Shown here: positions 9,285 to 18,207 of the stretch, in pieces
How the letters are laid out: every line of letters begins with the position of its first letter
Position numbering within the stretch: the first letter of the stretch is position 1
Source of the DNA: Acidobacteriaceae bacterium
Lineage (GTDB): Bacteria; Acidobacteriota; Terriglobia; Terriglobales; Acidobacteriaceae
Reading direction: 5' to 3'
DNA length: 58,025 nt
NCBI GenBank assembly: GCA_025361625.1
Contig: JANYKL010000095.1
Span: 1 to 58,025 of the forward strand
Made by a program: the position numbers and the translations under genes
The notes under the pieces: model-generated
The model's database searches: none
Told to the model about the DNA's origin: nothing
What the model saw: only the letters and a program-made list of their open reading frames with translations

Positions 9285-10163
9285 ATGACCGACGCGGAAC
9301 TCCAACAGGCACGCATGCAAAGGTGGCATCTCGACGGTCAGCCTGTCCGCACTCTCGAAGATGCACGCTCTTTCATCGAGGAAGTGGGGTTTTGTTTGAT
9401 GTACCCGATGCGCCCGGCCATTCTGGCGCCAACTTTTATCGGAGCATGGGTCGGGGCGGATGAAAATCTACCCGTGAGACAGCATGCTTTTTCCGATAAT
9501 CGCGCGAAAGACGCGACGGAATTGATGGTGCGTCTCTTACGAGTGAAGAGCGCGTTTGAAGCTCCGCTGTTGGATGAAAATAACGCGTTTCTTTTGGCTG
9601 CTTCGGTCTTTCCTTTTTTTTATGCGTTGGTCGGCGAGCGCAATCCAAAGCAGCCTCCGGCATGCGGTCCCCGATCTCCGTATTCGCCGCTGGCTTGCGA
9701 CGCTTTCGAAATCATTCGCAAGCGGGGTCCAATTTCAAAAACAAAACTTGGAGAGATGCTGGGCGGATCGGTATCGACTGCTGGTCTCGACCGCGGACTC
9801 AACGAACTGTTGGTAAAACTTCGCATTACCCGCGTCGACTATTCTGACGCGGAAGGTTCAGTCTGGGATGAATTGTCGCGCTGGGCGCCGGATGTAGTGC
9901 GTGAAGGAGTAAGTCTGTCACTGCCCGAGGCCCTCTCTGCCCTGGTATCCAAATATCTGGAATGTGTAATCGCGGCCGACGAAGTTGAAGTAGAAACTTT
10001 TCTTGCGCACTTCGTCCCCCGCACGCGGGTCAGGGAAGCGATCCATGCGCTCCTTTCCGCTCGAGAGCTAAGTTTTGTGCATGTAGGAAGCAAGTCGCTG
10101 TTGCAAATGACCCCGGCAAAGGTTGCATACGTCCCCAAACCACGTGCAGAGCGAGTCAGGTAG
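9285..10163 (+). CDS. Winged-helix protein, possibly AlkZ/YcaQ-related
   Basis: 292 residues, no signal or membrane segment. The N-terminal half (ARSFIEEVGFCLMYPMRPAI, APTFIGAWVG) has an unusual aromatic pattern. The middle part has a winged-helix unit (FEIIRKRGPISKTKLGEMLG, GLDRGLNELLVKLRITRVDY) and a second similar unit nears the C-terminus (VEVETFLAHFVPRTRVREAIHALLSA). Tandem winged helices with an SxxxL/D-x-x-L-x-x-L pattern recall the AlkZ/YcaQ (HTH_42) DNA glycosylases, but the protein is shorter than the usual ~400 residues and I could not find the QxQ catalytic motif. It lies just downstream of mutL, so a DNA repair role is possible but unproven. Confidence 0.55.
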   Translation: MTDAELQQARMQRWHLDGQPVRTLEDARSFIEEVGFCLMYPMRPAILAPTFIGAWVGADENLPVRQHAFSDNRAKDATELMVRLLRVKSAFEAPLLDENNAFLLAASVFPFFYALVGERNPKQPPACGPRSPYSPLACDAFEIIRKRGPISKTKLGEMLGGSVSTAGLDRGLNELLVKLRITRVDYSDAEGSVWDELSRWAPDVVREGVSLSLPEALSALVSKYLECVIAADEVEVETFLAHFVPRTRVREAIHALLSARELSFVHVGSKSLLQMTPAKVAYVPKPRAERVR

Positions 10164-10246
10164 GGTACGTTGCAGACTTGCTTTCGAACAGCCTGTCGAA
10201 ATCTAATGAAGGTCACTGAGCACCGTGTACAATCGCTTCGCCAACG

Positions 10247-10930
10247 ATGACTGAGCAAGCCAAACGTAAACTCATTATTGCCATAGACGGCCCGGCTGGA
10301 GCGGGTAAGAGCACGATTGCCTCTCGCCTTGCGCGCAAGCTTGGCTATGTAAATTTAGAGAGCGGCGCGATGTATCGTGCCCTGGCGCTGAAAGCAATCG
10401 AGTGGGATGCGTCATTTGACGATGAAGCCGCCCTCCTCAAAATGGCTCAAGGTTCGACGATTATCCTGGAGCGTTCGATTGGGGGCAACCGTGTGTTGCT
10501 GAATGGCAAAGATATTTCCGCCCGCATTCGCGATCGGGACGTCACTGAGGGCGCATCACGCGTATCCGTACATCCAAAGGTCCGCGAGTGGATGGTGGAG
10601 CGGCAACGCGAAATGGGTGTTGGCGGCGGCGTGGTGATGGAAGGCCGAGACATCGGTACGAAAGTTTTCCCGGATGCCGACCTCAAAATTTTTCTTGACG
10701 CTGATCCGGTGATTCGCGAGCAACGGAGGCTCGATCAACAGAAAGTCAAGGGCGTTTCCGCGGAGGCCATGTCGGCAGAGCTCCGCGACCGGGATCACCG
10801 TGACCGAACACGCGCCGCTTCTCCGCTCGCGGCCGCGCAAGATGCAGTTGTGCTCGACTCGACTAAGCTCAGTGAAGATGAAGTTCTGGGACGTATTGAA
10901 AAGCTAGTAGAGGACAAAGTGAAACTGTAA
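10247..10930 (+). CDS. cmk: Cytidylate kinase
   Basis: 227 residues, the normal length for the family. The P-loop GPAGAGKS is at residues 15-22. It is followed by NLESGAMYRALALKAI, the Cmk-specific nucleoside-binding segment (SGAMYR). Other hallmarks are EGRDIGTKVFPDADLKIFLDA and the lid region with RDRDHRDRTRAASPL. It phosphorylates CMP and dCMP with ATP in the cytosol. The start ATG at 10247 lies 83 bases after the winged-helix gene and may share its transcript. The 3' end faces the porin gene across an inverted repeat (11023-11060). Confidence 0.97.
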   Translation: MTEQAKRKLIIAIDGPAGAGKSTIASRLARKLGYVNLESGAMYRALALKAIEWDASFDDEAALLKMAQGSTIILERSIGGNRVLLNGKDISARIRDRDVTEGASRVSVHPKVREWMVERQREMGVGGGVVMEGRDIGTKVFPDADLKIFLDADPVIREQRRLDQQKVKGVSAEAMSAELRDRDHRDRTRAASPLAAAQDAVVLDSTKLSEDEVLGRIEKLVEDKVKL

Positions 10931-11022
10931 TCTAGTTCCGATTCAGCAGCTGTCGTCTTCGAATGATCACCGCATCGGCACGAGAGACAAGCAGGAACGC
11001 AGATTTGTGAAGTGCCAACTTA

Positions 11023-11060
11023 GACCGGAGTATTGTTCTACGCGAGCAAGCTCTCCGGTC
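11023..11060. terminator. Inverted repeat between cmk and the porin gene
   Basis: Perfect 8-base arms GACCGGAG (11023-11030) and CTCCGGTC (11053-11060) with a 22-base loop lie between the two convergent 3' ends. The position suits a bidirectional transcript end, but there is no U-tract on either side, so this is a weak terminator candidate. Confidence 0.35.
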
Positions 11061-11073
11061 GTCGAGTTAACCC

Positions 11074-12699
11074 CTAGAACTTAACCAGAATGTCGAGATC
11101 AAGAAGCGATTGATTTTTGCGCAGATCGGGAGACCACAATCCCCCACTGCCCGCGCAGCCCGAAATGCTCGTCGATGGACTGCCGTTCATGCAGGCGTAC
11201 TGGGTCGGAAAACCGTTGTTTGATCCGGGGGGCGGAGTAATTCCGCCGGCGCCAGAAAAATAGGGCACGCTTGCGTGCCGATAGTCGTACTCCCATCGAA
11301 ACGTAATCCACTGCCGCGGCATGTAGTCAAACGTCAATGAAGTATCCCAAGCTTTGAACGGGTCTCCAGGGTTGCCTGTGAAGTACGGCGAATTGAGCGC
11401 CGCTGATGATGCGGTCTCGCCGTTGATTGGCGGAATGAGCACAAGATAGCGCCCAGGATTGTTGACCTTGCCGCCTCCAACTGTCAAACCAAACAAATCC
11501 TTGTTGAACCACATGCGGTTGTAGAACATGATGCCAATGAAGCTTTGCTTTGGACCGCCCAACGTGTCGCCATGGCAACTCACGCCTCCACCAAATTCAC
11601 AGCCTAAGTCCCCGGTGAACGAGAACGCCATCTTGTCAATCCGGTTTTGGGGCTTGTCGTAGTACTTGATTTCCACGCTGTCGTCGGTATGAATCCGTCC
11701 GCGTTTCGGAATGTAAAGATCGTCGTGACCCAGGCCGTAGTTATTCGAGATGATGTTGATCCAGGGCCGGGGCGTCCACCTTATCTGGCCTCCAAGACCT
11801 TTTCTAGAGTTAGAAGAGCCATAGGACTGCCAGCCATTAATAATCCAGGGCTCAATTTTCAAGTGAGCGGTCGGGAATAGTTGAATTCGCAATCCCTCAA
11901 AAAACCAGGGCGTATTCGACGACACATACGAGGGCTGATAAGCCCAGTTGTCGAAGTTGTAGTAACTGAAGAGCCCGACGTAGGACATGAAAATTCCTGC
12001 GTCGATATTAATGCCGTGCATGGCATCGATATGATACCCGCCGTAAGCTTCCGAGAGATAGCGGTGCGCGTTGGCAAGGTCCCACTGTCCTTTCGCAGGG
12101 CTGGGATCATTGCGGGCCGTGGCCGTTGAGTACAAGCCGAATTGAGTCATAAGCCGCGCGCGGACATTTTCATAATGAAAGTCACCACCCACGCCCAACT
12201 GCTCGACTTGAATCTCGTTCGCGCGAAACAGTTCGCTTGACCCGCCCATCGAATTATCTTTCGGATGGTTGAAGTCGTAGTTATACGTGATATCCGCTCG
12301 AACCTCGGGGCTGAAGAATTTGGAATCAAAGGCTGTGTCCTTGTTGCGAGGATTGCCGTTCAACCATGTCCAGTCGGCGTCGGAGAAGGGTGCGATCTTA
12401 TCCTTCTTGGTAAGGTCGGCCGACGCGCTTTCCGTGGGCGCTGGCAGATTGACGGGTGTCGTTGCTACAGGTGCAGAAGGAGTCGCCTCGCGATGTTTTA
12501 GTTCTGATTCGAGCACTTCGATGCGAGCTTTCATAGCCGCGAGTTCGTTCGCCAGATCAGCGGAACTGACCGAGTGCTCATTTTGCGCGAATACGGATTG
12601 GGAGGTGATTACGACAAGTCCGAGCAAGAGACTTAGCGATATCAATGAAGAACCACGATTCTGTTTAATGAATTGTTTTGCGCGATGTGTCTTTTTCAT
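11074..12699 (-). CDS. Outer-membrane beta-barrel porin
   Basis: 541 residues with a long signal peptide (cleavage predicted after VFA, residue 38). A short coiled-coil follows (DLANELAAMKARIEVLESEL, about 46-65), then a Pro/Ala/Thr linker. The rest has the alternating hydrophobic/aromatic pattern of a beta barrel, rich in Tyr, Trp, Asn and Gly, for example PEVRADITYNYDFNHP and WITFRWEYDYRHAS, and ends in phenylalanine (DLDILVKF), the C-terminal signature of outer-membrane barrels. The N-terminal coiled coil and barrel resemble Acidobacteria/phosphate-selective-type (OprP/BBP2) porins. The substrate is unknown. Two cysteine pairs (DLGCEFGGGVSC; ACMNG...SGCAG) could form disulfides in loops. 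Confidence 0.82.
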   Translation of the reverse strand: MKKTHRAKQFIKQNRGSSLISLSLLLGLVVITSQSVFAQNEHSVSSADLANELAAMKARIEVLESELKHREATPSAPVATTPVNLPAPTESASADLTKKDKIAPFSDADWTWLNGNPRNKDTAFDSKFFSPEVRADITYNYDFNHPKDNSMGGSSELFRANEIQVEQLGVGGDFHYENVRARLMTQFGLYSTATARNDPSPAKGQWDLANAHRYLSEAYGGYHIDAMHGINIDAGIFMSYVGLFSYYNFDNWAYQPSYVSSNTPWFFEGLRIQLFPTAHLKIEPWIINGWQSYGSSNSRKGLGGQIRWTPRPWINIISNNYGLGHDDLYIPKRGRIHTDDSVEIKYYDKPQNRIDKMAFSFTGDLGCEFGGGVSCHGDTLGGPKQSFIGIMFYNRMWFNKDLFGLTVGGGKVNNPGRYLVLIPPINGETASSAALNSPYFTGNPGDPFKAWDTSLTFDYMPRQWITFRWEYDYRHASVPYFSGAGGITPPPGSNNGFPTQYACMNGSPSTSISGCAGSGGLWSPDLRKNQSLLDLDILVKF

Positions 12700-12784
12700 A
12701 GGAATCCGAACTTACTATGACACCACGTTGATCGTAAAGACCGCCTAAGTGATTCGTAAATATCTCGTAAAGAAAAATTGGCAA

Positions 12785-14599
12785 TTACTTCCTAAGAATG
12801 CCGATACCGAGGTCGCGCAACTGGGCATCAGTAACCGGAGTTGGCGCTTCCATCATCAAGTCTTTTGCGGCGGCTGTTTTGGGGAAAGGGATAACCTCGC
12901 GCAAGCTGTCTGCGCCCGCCAAGATCATGACGATGCGATCCAGACCTAGCGCAATGCCGCCATGCGGGGGTGTACCGTACTCAAGCGCTTCGAGAAAAAA
13001 TCCGAAGCGGGCGCGCGCTTCAGCGTCATTCATACCGAGTGCATGGAAGATTCGACTCTGCACATCCTGACGGTGAATACGAATTGAGCCGGAACCAAGC
13101 TCCGTTCCGTTCAGGACCACGTCATAAGCCAACGCGCGAACCATGGCCGGGTCGCTCTCCAGCTTATCCATGTCCTCATCGTGCGGCGAAGTGAAGGGAT
13201 GGTGGGCAGCCATCCAGCGCTTCTCTCCCTCGTCGTATTCGAACATAGGAAAATTTGTGACCCAGAGGAAGCGATAATCGCCCTTCTGGAAAAGCTTGTG
13301 CCGGTCCGAATATTTCTGGGCGAGCGCGACCCGCAGAATTCCGGCGGAGGCGTAAATCGCTAACTCAGCTGGCGTGACTTTCCGTTTGCTCGCCGGGTGA
13401 GCCTCGCCCCCGGTAACTTGTCTCGAGCCGACTACAAGAACCAGCAAGTCTTCGGCGGCGGCCTCTGCTTTTGCGCGAACCTTCGCCGCCCCATCCGGAA
13501 ACTTCCCTTCGATGCGTTTGAAATCTTCGAACACGCGTGCGCCACCCTTAGAGACAAAAAGAGGCTTGATGTCATCGCGCTCTTTGCGTGACAACTCGCC
13601 TACGTTTGGGATGCGTATCGCAATTACTGGCAAGTCTTTGTTGATGGCAAGTGTCTCCAGGTCTTCGGCGGAGAAGCAATCCGCGACATCCGTAAATGCA
13701 GGGACGCGAAGATCAGGCTTGTCGATCCCGTACTTCCGGATCGCTTCATCGTAGTCCATGCGCATAAACGGAGTTTTAATTTCATGTCCGGCAGCCTTGA
13801 ACGCCGCGGTTAAGAAGCCCTCGACCGTCTCCCAAACTTGCTCAGGCTGCGGGTAACTCATTTCCAGATCTATCTGGGTGAATTCGGGTTGGCGATCGGC
13901 GCGCAAATCCTCGTCACGGAAGCAACGAACTATCTGAAAATATTTATCGAAGCCTGAGATCATCAAAATTTGCTTGAACAGTTGTGGCGATTGCGGCAGC
14001 GCGTAAAAAGATCCCGGTTGCACACGACTGGGCACAAGATAATCACGTGCGCCTTCGGGCGTTGACCTCGTCATGAAAGGAGTTTCGATCTCGTAAAACC
14101 CCCGCCCCGAAAGATCCTCGCGAATCGCCAGCGCGACTTTATGCCGAAGTTCAATGTTGTGTTGCATCACGTCGCGGCGCAGGTCGATGTAACGGTATTT
14201 CAGGCGCATTTCTTCGTTCGCTAAAACGGTATCTGACGGCAAGAATGGCAGCGGCTTTGAAACATTCAAGATGCGCAATTCATCCACAACCAGTTCAACT
14301 TCGCCGGTCGGTATATTTGTATTGACCGTGTCATGATCACGTTTCTTGACCGTCCCTGTGGCCGCGATAACGAACTCGTTGCGAAGGACCTCGGCCTTCT
14401 GATGCACCGCAGTATTCAGTTCGTGGTTGAAGACGACTTGCGTCACGCCGCTACGGTCGCGCAGATCGACAAAAATAATTTGTCCTAAATCGCGACGGCG
14501 GTTAACCCACCCCATGAGCACAACCTTCTTGCCAGCGTCGGCGAGTCTGAGCTCTCCACACATATGCGTCCGTCGTAAATCACCTAAAAAATCAATCAC
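12785..14599 (-). CDS. aspS: Aspartyl-tRNA synthetase
   Basis: 604 residues, typical of the bacterial enzyme, with an N-terminal OB-fold anticodon domain (THMCGELR; GWVNRRRDLGQIIFVDLRDR). The class II core has GFYEIETPFMTRSTPEGARD (motif 1/2 region) and RCFRDEDLRADRQPEFTQID. The bacteria-specific GAD insertion is in the middle. Motif 3 is GLDRIVMILAGADSLREVIPF near the C-terminus. It charges tRNA-Asp. In RRRDLG it has Leu where many non-discriminating AspRS carry His, which hints at a discriminating enzyme; I rate that inference as weak. The start is GTG at 14599, with AAGG upstream; a later ATG would cut the THMCGELR strand. Confidence 0.96.
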   Translation of the reverse strand: MIDFLGDLRRTHMCGELRLADAGKKVVLMGWVNRRRDLGQIIFVDLRDRSGVTQVVFNHELNTAVHQKAEVLRNEFVIAATGTVKKRDHDTVNTNIPTGEVELVVDELRILNVSKPLPFLPSDTVLANEEMRLKYRYIDLRRDVMQHNIELRHKVALAIREDLSGRGFYEIETPFMTRSTPEGARDYLVPSRVQPGSFYALPQSPQLFKQILMISGFDKYFQIVRCFRDEDLRADRQPEFTQIDLEMSYPQPEQVWETVEGFLTAAFKAAGHEIKTPFMRMDYDEAIRKYGIDKPDLRVPAFTDVADCFSAEDLETLAINKDLPVIAIRIPNVGELSRKERDDIKPLFVSKGGARVFEDFKRIEGKFPDGAAKVRAKAEAAAEDLLVLVVGSRQVTGGEAHPASKRKVTPAELAIYASAGILRVALAQKYSDRHKLFQKGDYRFLWVTNFPMFEYDEGEKRWMAAHHPFTSPHDEDMDKLESDPAMVRALAYDVVLNGTELGSGSIRIHRQDVQSRIFHALGMNDAEARARFGFFLEALEYGTPPHGGIALGLDRIVMILAGADSLREVIPFPKTAAAKDLMMEAPTPVTDAQLRDLGIGILRK

Positions 14600-14825
14600 G
14601 TATCAGCCTTGTCTTGCCTGGGCAGGAGAAGCGAAAATTCCCGGCATCGGAACCAAGATTATAAATCGATTGAACTACTTGAGGAGCGGGACCGATGCGT
14701 TCCTTATGCAAGGGGTTGGTTCTTACCTTGGCTTGGAAAGAAAAACAATTCCAGATTATTAATAAATGTTGGCGGTATACTTAGCACGCCCCTTTGTTGA
14801 AAATTTTAGAGGAGATAACAAAAAT

Positions 14826-15146
14826 ATGAAGAAGCTAATGGCAATTTGTTTCGCAGTGGCGATCATGACCTGCGGCATCGCAGTGGCTCAGGACACCATG
14901 AAATCCGACAATATGAAGTCGGACAACACGAAGTCCGACAGCGGCATGTCGAAGAAGACTTCAAAAGTAACCGGCAAGATCAGTGAAGATGGCAAGTCGT
15001 TCGTCGGCGACAGCGATAGCAAGACCTGGACAATCAGCAACCCGGACGCAGTGAAGGGGCATGAAGGTCATCACGTCACACTGACGGCTCATGTAGACGC
15101 AGACAAGAGCGAAGTACATGTTATGTCGTTGAAAATGGCAAAGTAA
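14826..15146 (+). CDS. Small secreted protein with a KSDN repeat (DUF5818-like)
   Basis: 106 residues. The signal peptide MKKLMAICFAVAIMTCGIAVAQ is followed by three imperfect 5-residue repeats (MKSDN, MKSDN, TKSDS, coded by 15-base units) and a small beta domain (KVTGKISEDGKSFVGDSDSK ... GHEGHHVTLTAHVDADKSEVHVMSLKMAK). The domain resembles DUF5818-like secreted proteins common in Acidobacteria; that match is from memory and tentative. The ATG at 14826 has a good AGAGGAGA ribosome site. An upstream in-frame codon (14766) would add residues without a signal-like start, so I reject it. A strong intrinsic terminator follows at 15177, so this is a monocistronic unit. Confidence 0.78.
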   Translation: MKKLMAICFAVAIMTCGIAVAQDTMKSDNMKSDNTKSDSGMSKKTSKVTGKISEDGKSFVGDSDSKTWTISNPDAVKGHEGHHVTLTAHVDADKSEVHVMSLKMAK

Positions 15147-15161
15147 CGATTGTTTCAATCG
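15147..15161 (+). repeat. Short hairpin just after the stop codon
   Basis: CGATTG (15147-15152), loop TTT, CAATCG (15156-15161): a perfect 6-bp hairpin starting immediately after the TAA of the small secreted protein gene and 15 bases before the terminator. It may protect the mRNA 3' end. Confidence 0.4.
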
Positions 15162-15176
15162 TTTGGCGTTTCAAAG

Positions 15177-15212
15177 AAGGGATCGGCGATGTGCCGGCCC
15201 CTTTTTTATTTT
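15177..15212 (+). terminator. Intrinsic terminator of the small secreted protein gene
   Basis: An 11-position stem AAGGGATCGGC (15177-15187) pairs with GCCGGCCCCTT (15193-15203) with one mismatch and one G-U pair. The loop is GATGT and the following run is TTTTATTTT. It ends the plus-strand transcript. The rest of the gap to 15442 shows no reading frame I can support. Confidence 0.85.
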
Positions 15213-15442
15213 GTGCAGGTGCTTTCATAGTTTGAAAACTGACAGAGCTTCAATCAGCCATAAGTAGAGCGCAAAAAACATGAGGGGGGATGAGTCAATT
15301 GGTTGTCCGTCCCGCAGCCCAGCTTAAAAAATTTGGCGGACAGCGATCACGGTTCGCTTATGAACCCAACGCAGCGCGTCCGCGAATCGATGCCTACCCG
15401 CAAGCATGAAGGGAGTTCGATTTTCTTCAGCCTTAACTGCAA

Positions 15443-15898
15443 CTAATCCAGATCAGTCGCACTCCACAGGTTTGCCGTAATCTGTCGAAACTTCAGCTTC
15501 CATTGATTGTTGACTTTTGCCCACGTGTCAGTCATGTGCCGATACCGCGGCTGCGTTCCAGGAACGATGAGGTTATAGGCTACAACTGCGCTTTCATCAT
15601 TCAGTCTGATCGCCTGAAAGTCGTAAGCGCGTGGTGGGCGAGTCTCATCAGAATGTGAAAGTGCCACAACTTCGCCGCGACCATAAAAATCCCCGTTTGG
15701 GCCAATTCCTCTGAAATCCTCAGCCACCGCCGCTTCTAGCGCGCCTGCATCTTTTTTCGATTCCGCCTCTAGAAAATGCTTCTCCTGATCGATGATCTCT
15801 TGATCAAACGCCGAGACCTGCTTGGATGAGGGACCTCGAGCAAGCGATGTGCTGACACAAATTATCGCGGCAATCATGATTTGGAATGTACGGGACAT
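15443..15898 (-). CDS. Secreted NTF2-like (DUF4440) protein
   Basis: 151 residues with a signal peptide (MSRTFQIMIAAIICVSTSLA). The NTF2-like fold has an N-terminal helix (IIDQEKHFLEAESKKDAGALEAAV), AEDFRGIGPNGDFYGR and the hallmark sheet end DTWAKVNNQWKLKFRQITA. The start is ATG 15898, 6 bases after a perfect AGGAGG; a GTG directly before it (15901) is less likely. The family has varied or unknown roles; a periplasmic binding or enzymatic role is possible. It lies 40 bases upstream of hisS's 3' end on the same strand, so hisS transcription may continue into it. Its paralogue is at 5610. Confidence 0.8.
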   Translation of the reverse strand: MSRTFQIMIAAIICVSTSLARGPSSKQVSAFDQEIIDQEKHFLEAESKKDAGALEAAVAEDFRGIGPNGDFYGRGEVVALSHSDETRPPRAYDFQAIRLNDESAVVAYNLIVPGTQPRYRHMTDTWAKVNNQWKLKFRQITANLWSATDLD

Positions 15899-15938
15899 CA
15901 CAGGCCTCCTGGTTCAGCTGACATAGTCGAACCTAACA

Positions 15939-17216
15939 CTACCCCCGCAAAAGTCGTTCCGCCAGTCCTTCGCGAGCGACAGTCTCTTGAGTTCCTGACG
16001 CCAAGTGCTTAACGGCGAAGGCGGCCGCGGCGACCTCATTTTCGCCGACGATAATCATGAATTTCGCACCGATTTTGTCGGCTGCCTCGAACGACTTCTT
16101 CAACCGGAAAGACTCATCACCAAGATCGATAATGAGGTCGTGCCGTCGCAGTTCGCGCGCAACAATCGCGGCTTCACGATTCATTCCACTCCCCAGCGGG
16201 GCAATGTAAGCGTCCGGCTTCCTCGTAACTGACTCGGCAGAAGCACTCAGCGAAAGCACGAGTCGATCTTCGCCAATGGCGAAGCCTATCCCTGGAGCAG
16301 CAGGACCGCCGAGCGCTTCGGACAGCCCGTCATAGCGGCCGCCGCCAAGAATCGCATTCTGCGCTCCCAAAGATCCGTGGGTAAATTCAAATGCAGTGCG
16401 AGTGTAGTAATCCAACCCGCGTACCAGGCGTGGACTTTCGACAAATGGAATTCGAACTGCCTTCAGGATGGCTTTCACGGCCTCGTAGTGATCGCGGCAT
16501 TCGTTATCCAGAAACTGATTGACTGTCGGCAGCGTTTCGATGATCGGCTGATCGGCCGCTACCTTACAGTCAAAAACCCGCAGTGGATTGGTCACAGCGC
16601 GACGCTTGCAATCGTCGCACATCTGGTCTACCACCGGAGCTAACGCCTGCTTCAGTGCCTCGTTAAAACGCGCGCGATCGGCCGGGCATCCGACAGAATT
16701 TAGTTCGAGATTCCAATTCGTGATGCCAACGCGATCGAGCAAGGTTGCCAGGAGTTCGAGAATCTCGGCATCCCGAGCGGGCGAAGTACTGCCAGAGGCA
16801 GCGGGACCGATCACTTCGGCGCCAATCTGGTAGAACTGGCGGTAGCGGCCTTTCTGCGGGCGTTCGCGGCGAAACTGGGGGCCGATGTAGAACAGCTTGC
16901 TCAGTCCGCGGTCCCACATTTTGTGTTCAATGTAGGCGCGAACCACTCCCGCTGTGTTTTCTGGACGGAGGGTTAGCGACTGGCCTTTATCGCTTTCAGC
17001 GCGGCCCCGGTCCTCCCAGGTAAACATTTCCTTGACAACGATATCGGTCTCTTCGCCAACGCCGCGCGCGAACAACTCCGTCGATTCGAAAATCGGCGTT
17101 CGAATTTCATGGAAGTTATAGGCCCGAAAAACATCGCGCGCCGTCGTTTCGACAAAATTCCAGAGCGCCGTATCCGGCGGGAGCAGATCGCGCGTGCCGC
17201 GAGGTGATTTAATCAT
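15939..17216 (-). CDS. hisS: Histidyl-tRNA synthetase
   Basis: 425 residues, the usual length. Class II motifs are all present: PRGTRDLLPPDTALWNF at the N-terminus; TLRPENTAGVVRAYIEH; motif 2 GPQFRRERPQKGRYRQFYQI; and the two HisRS-specific segments RGLDYYTRTAFEF and LGGGRYDGLSEALGG. The C-terminal anticodon-binding domain follows. It attaches histidine to tRNA-His. The start ATG is at 17216. The 122-base gap to the divergent methyltransferase gene holds no other gene. Confidence 0.97.
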   Translation of the reverse strand: MIKSPRGTRDLLPPDTALWNFVETTARDVFRAYNFHEIRTPIFESTELFARGVGEETDIVVKEMFTWEDRGRAESDKGQSLTLRPENTAGVVRAYIEHKMWDRGLSKLFYIGPQFRRERPQKGRYRQFYQIGAEVIGPAASGSTSPARDAEILELLATLLDRVGITNWNLELNSVGCPADRARFNEALKQALAPVVDQMCDDCKRRAVTNPLRVFDCKVAADQPIIETLPTVNQFLDNECRDHYEAVKAILKAVRIPFVESPRLVRGLDYYTRTAFEFTHGSLGAQNAILGGGRYDGLSEALGGPAAPGIGFAIGEDRLVLSLSASAESVTRKPDAYIAPLGSGMNREAAIVARELRRHDLIIDLGDESFRLKKSFEAADKIGAKFMIIVGENEVAAAAFAVKHLASGTQETVAREGLAERLLRG

Positions 17217-17338
17217 AGCTAAGTTGGCTTGTTAAGTTTATTAGTTTAACGTTGAAAGTGGATTTGCGGACTTTACAATCGGCGTTTGCAAGCATGAACA
17301 AGAAACTCATCCCAACACAATCCTGACGATCCCAAATT

Positions 17339-18178
17339 ATGCGTCGTATCCAGTTCATTGAGATACACGATCAGGCCTGGTTTCCGGCCTCGATTCGAGA
17401 CGAGATCACCGACGCACTGCAGTTTGGATTTAATGCCATCAACGCCTATGCGCCGATAGCGCCACTCTTGCACGATGCGCTCCACTCCACATACGGTTCG
17501 ACAAGCGAAGGATCCGAAGAAGCGAGATCTGTCGTGGATTTATGCTCGGGGGGCGGAGGCCCATGGTTCGGCTTAATAAAAAGATTGGATTCGATAGCCT
17601 TGAATAGCTTGGAGCGGCCGCTCCGGATTTGGCTCACCGATAAATATCCAAATGTGACTGGCGCGGAAAATTTGTCGCCGGATCTAACCCCTAATCTTGC
17701 AAATCGAATCAGCTTCTACCCTAAGTCGGTGGACGCAATGCGAGTGCCCGCGGAACTAAGGGGCTTTCGAACTATGTTCACTTCTTTTCATCATTTTCCG
17801 CCCGCCGGCGCTGCGGCAATTCTGCAGAACGCTATAGATGCCGGCGAAGGTATTGCCATCTTCGAGGTCACGAACCGATCGCTCTCGGCAATCGCTCGAG
17901 TCTTAGCGTGGGCTGCGTTTTTATTTTTCGGAACACCCTGGATTCGTCCATTTCGATGGACTCGCCTGCTATGGACCTACCTCATCCCCATCATTCCTAT
18001 GATTCTGATCCATGACGGGGTGATCTCTTGCTTGAGAACCTATCGTCCACCGGAAATGCTAGCCATTGTGGAAACGCTAAACGCGGAAGGCTATGAATGG
18101 AGGTCCGGCGAGCATATAGGTGGCCGCCGTCAGCCGCGCATAACCTACCTGATCGGCTATCGATCGAAAAACAGGTAA
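17339..18178 (+). CDS. SAM-dependent methyltransferase-like protein with a membrane segment
   Basis: 279 residues. A class I methyltransferase motif I is visible as VVDLCSGGGGPWFGL (residues 65-79), then IWLTDKYPN (motif II region with an acidic residue) and FTSFHHFPPAGA, a motif IV-like stretch. Unusually, residues about 181-225 are hydrophobic (RVLAWAAFLFFGTPW ... LIPIIPMILIHDG), enough for one or two membrane segments before the C-terminal domain. The substrate is unknown. It sits alone between divergent hisS and convergent gamma carbonic anhydrase. The start is ATG 17339. Confidence 0.7.
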   Translation: MRRIQFIEIHDQAWFPASIRDEITDALQFGFNAINAYAPIAPLLHDALHSTYGSTSEGSEEARSVVDLCSGGGGPWFGLIKRLDSIALNSLERPLRIWLTDKYPNVTGAENLSPDLTPNLANRISFYPKSVDAMRVPAELRGFRTMFTSFHHFPPAGAAAILQNAIDAGEGIAIFEVTNRSLSAIARVLAWAAFLFFGTPWIRPFRWTRLLWTYLIPIIPMILIHDGVISCLRTYRPPEMLAIVETLNAEGYEWRSGEHIGGRRQPRITYLIGYRSKNR

Positions 18179-18207
18179 GAGATATTTGCCGATGTCGGCT
18201 GCCGCAG

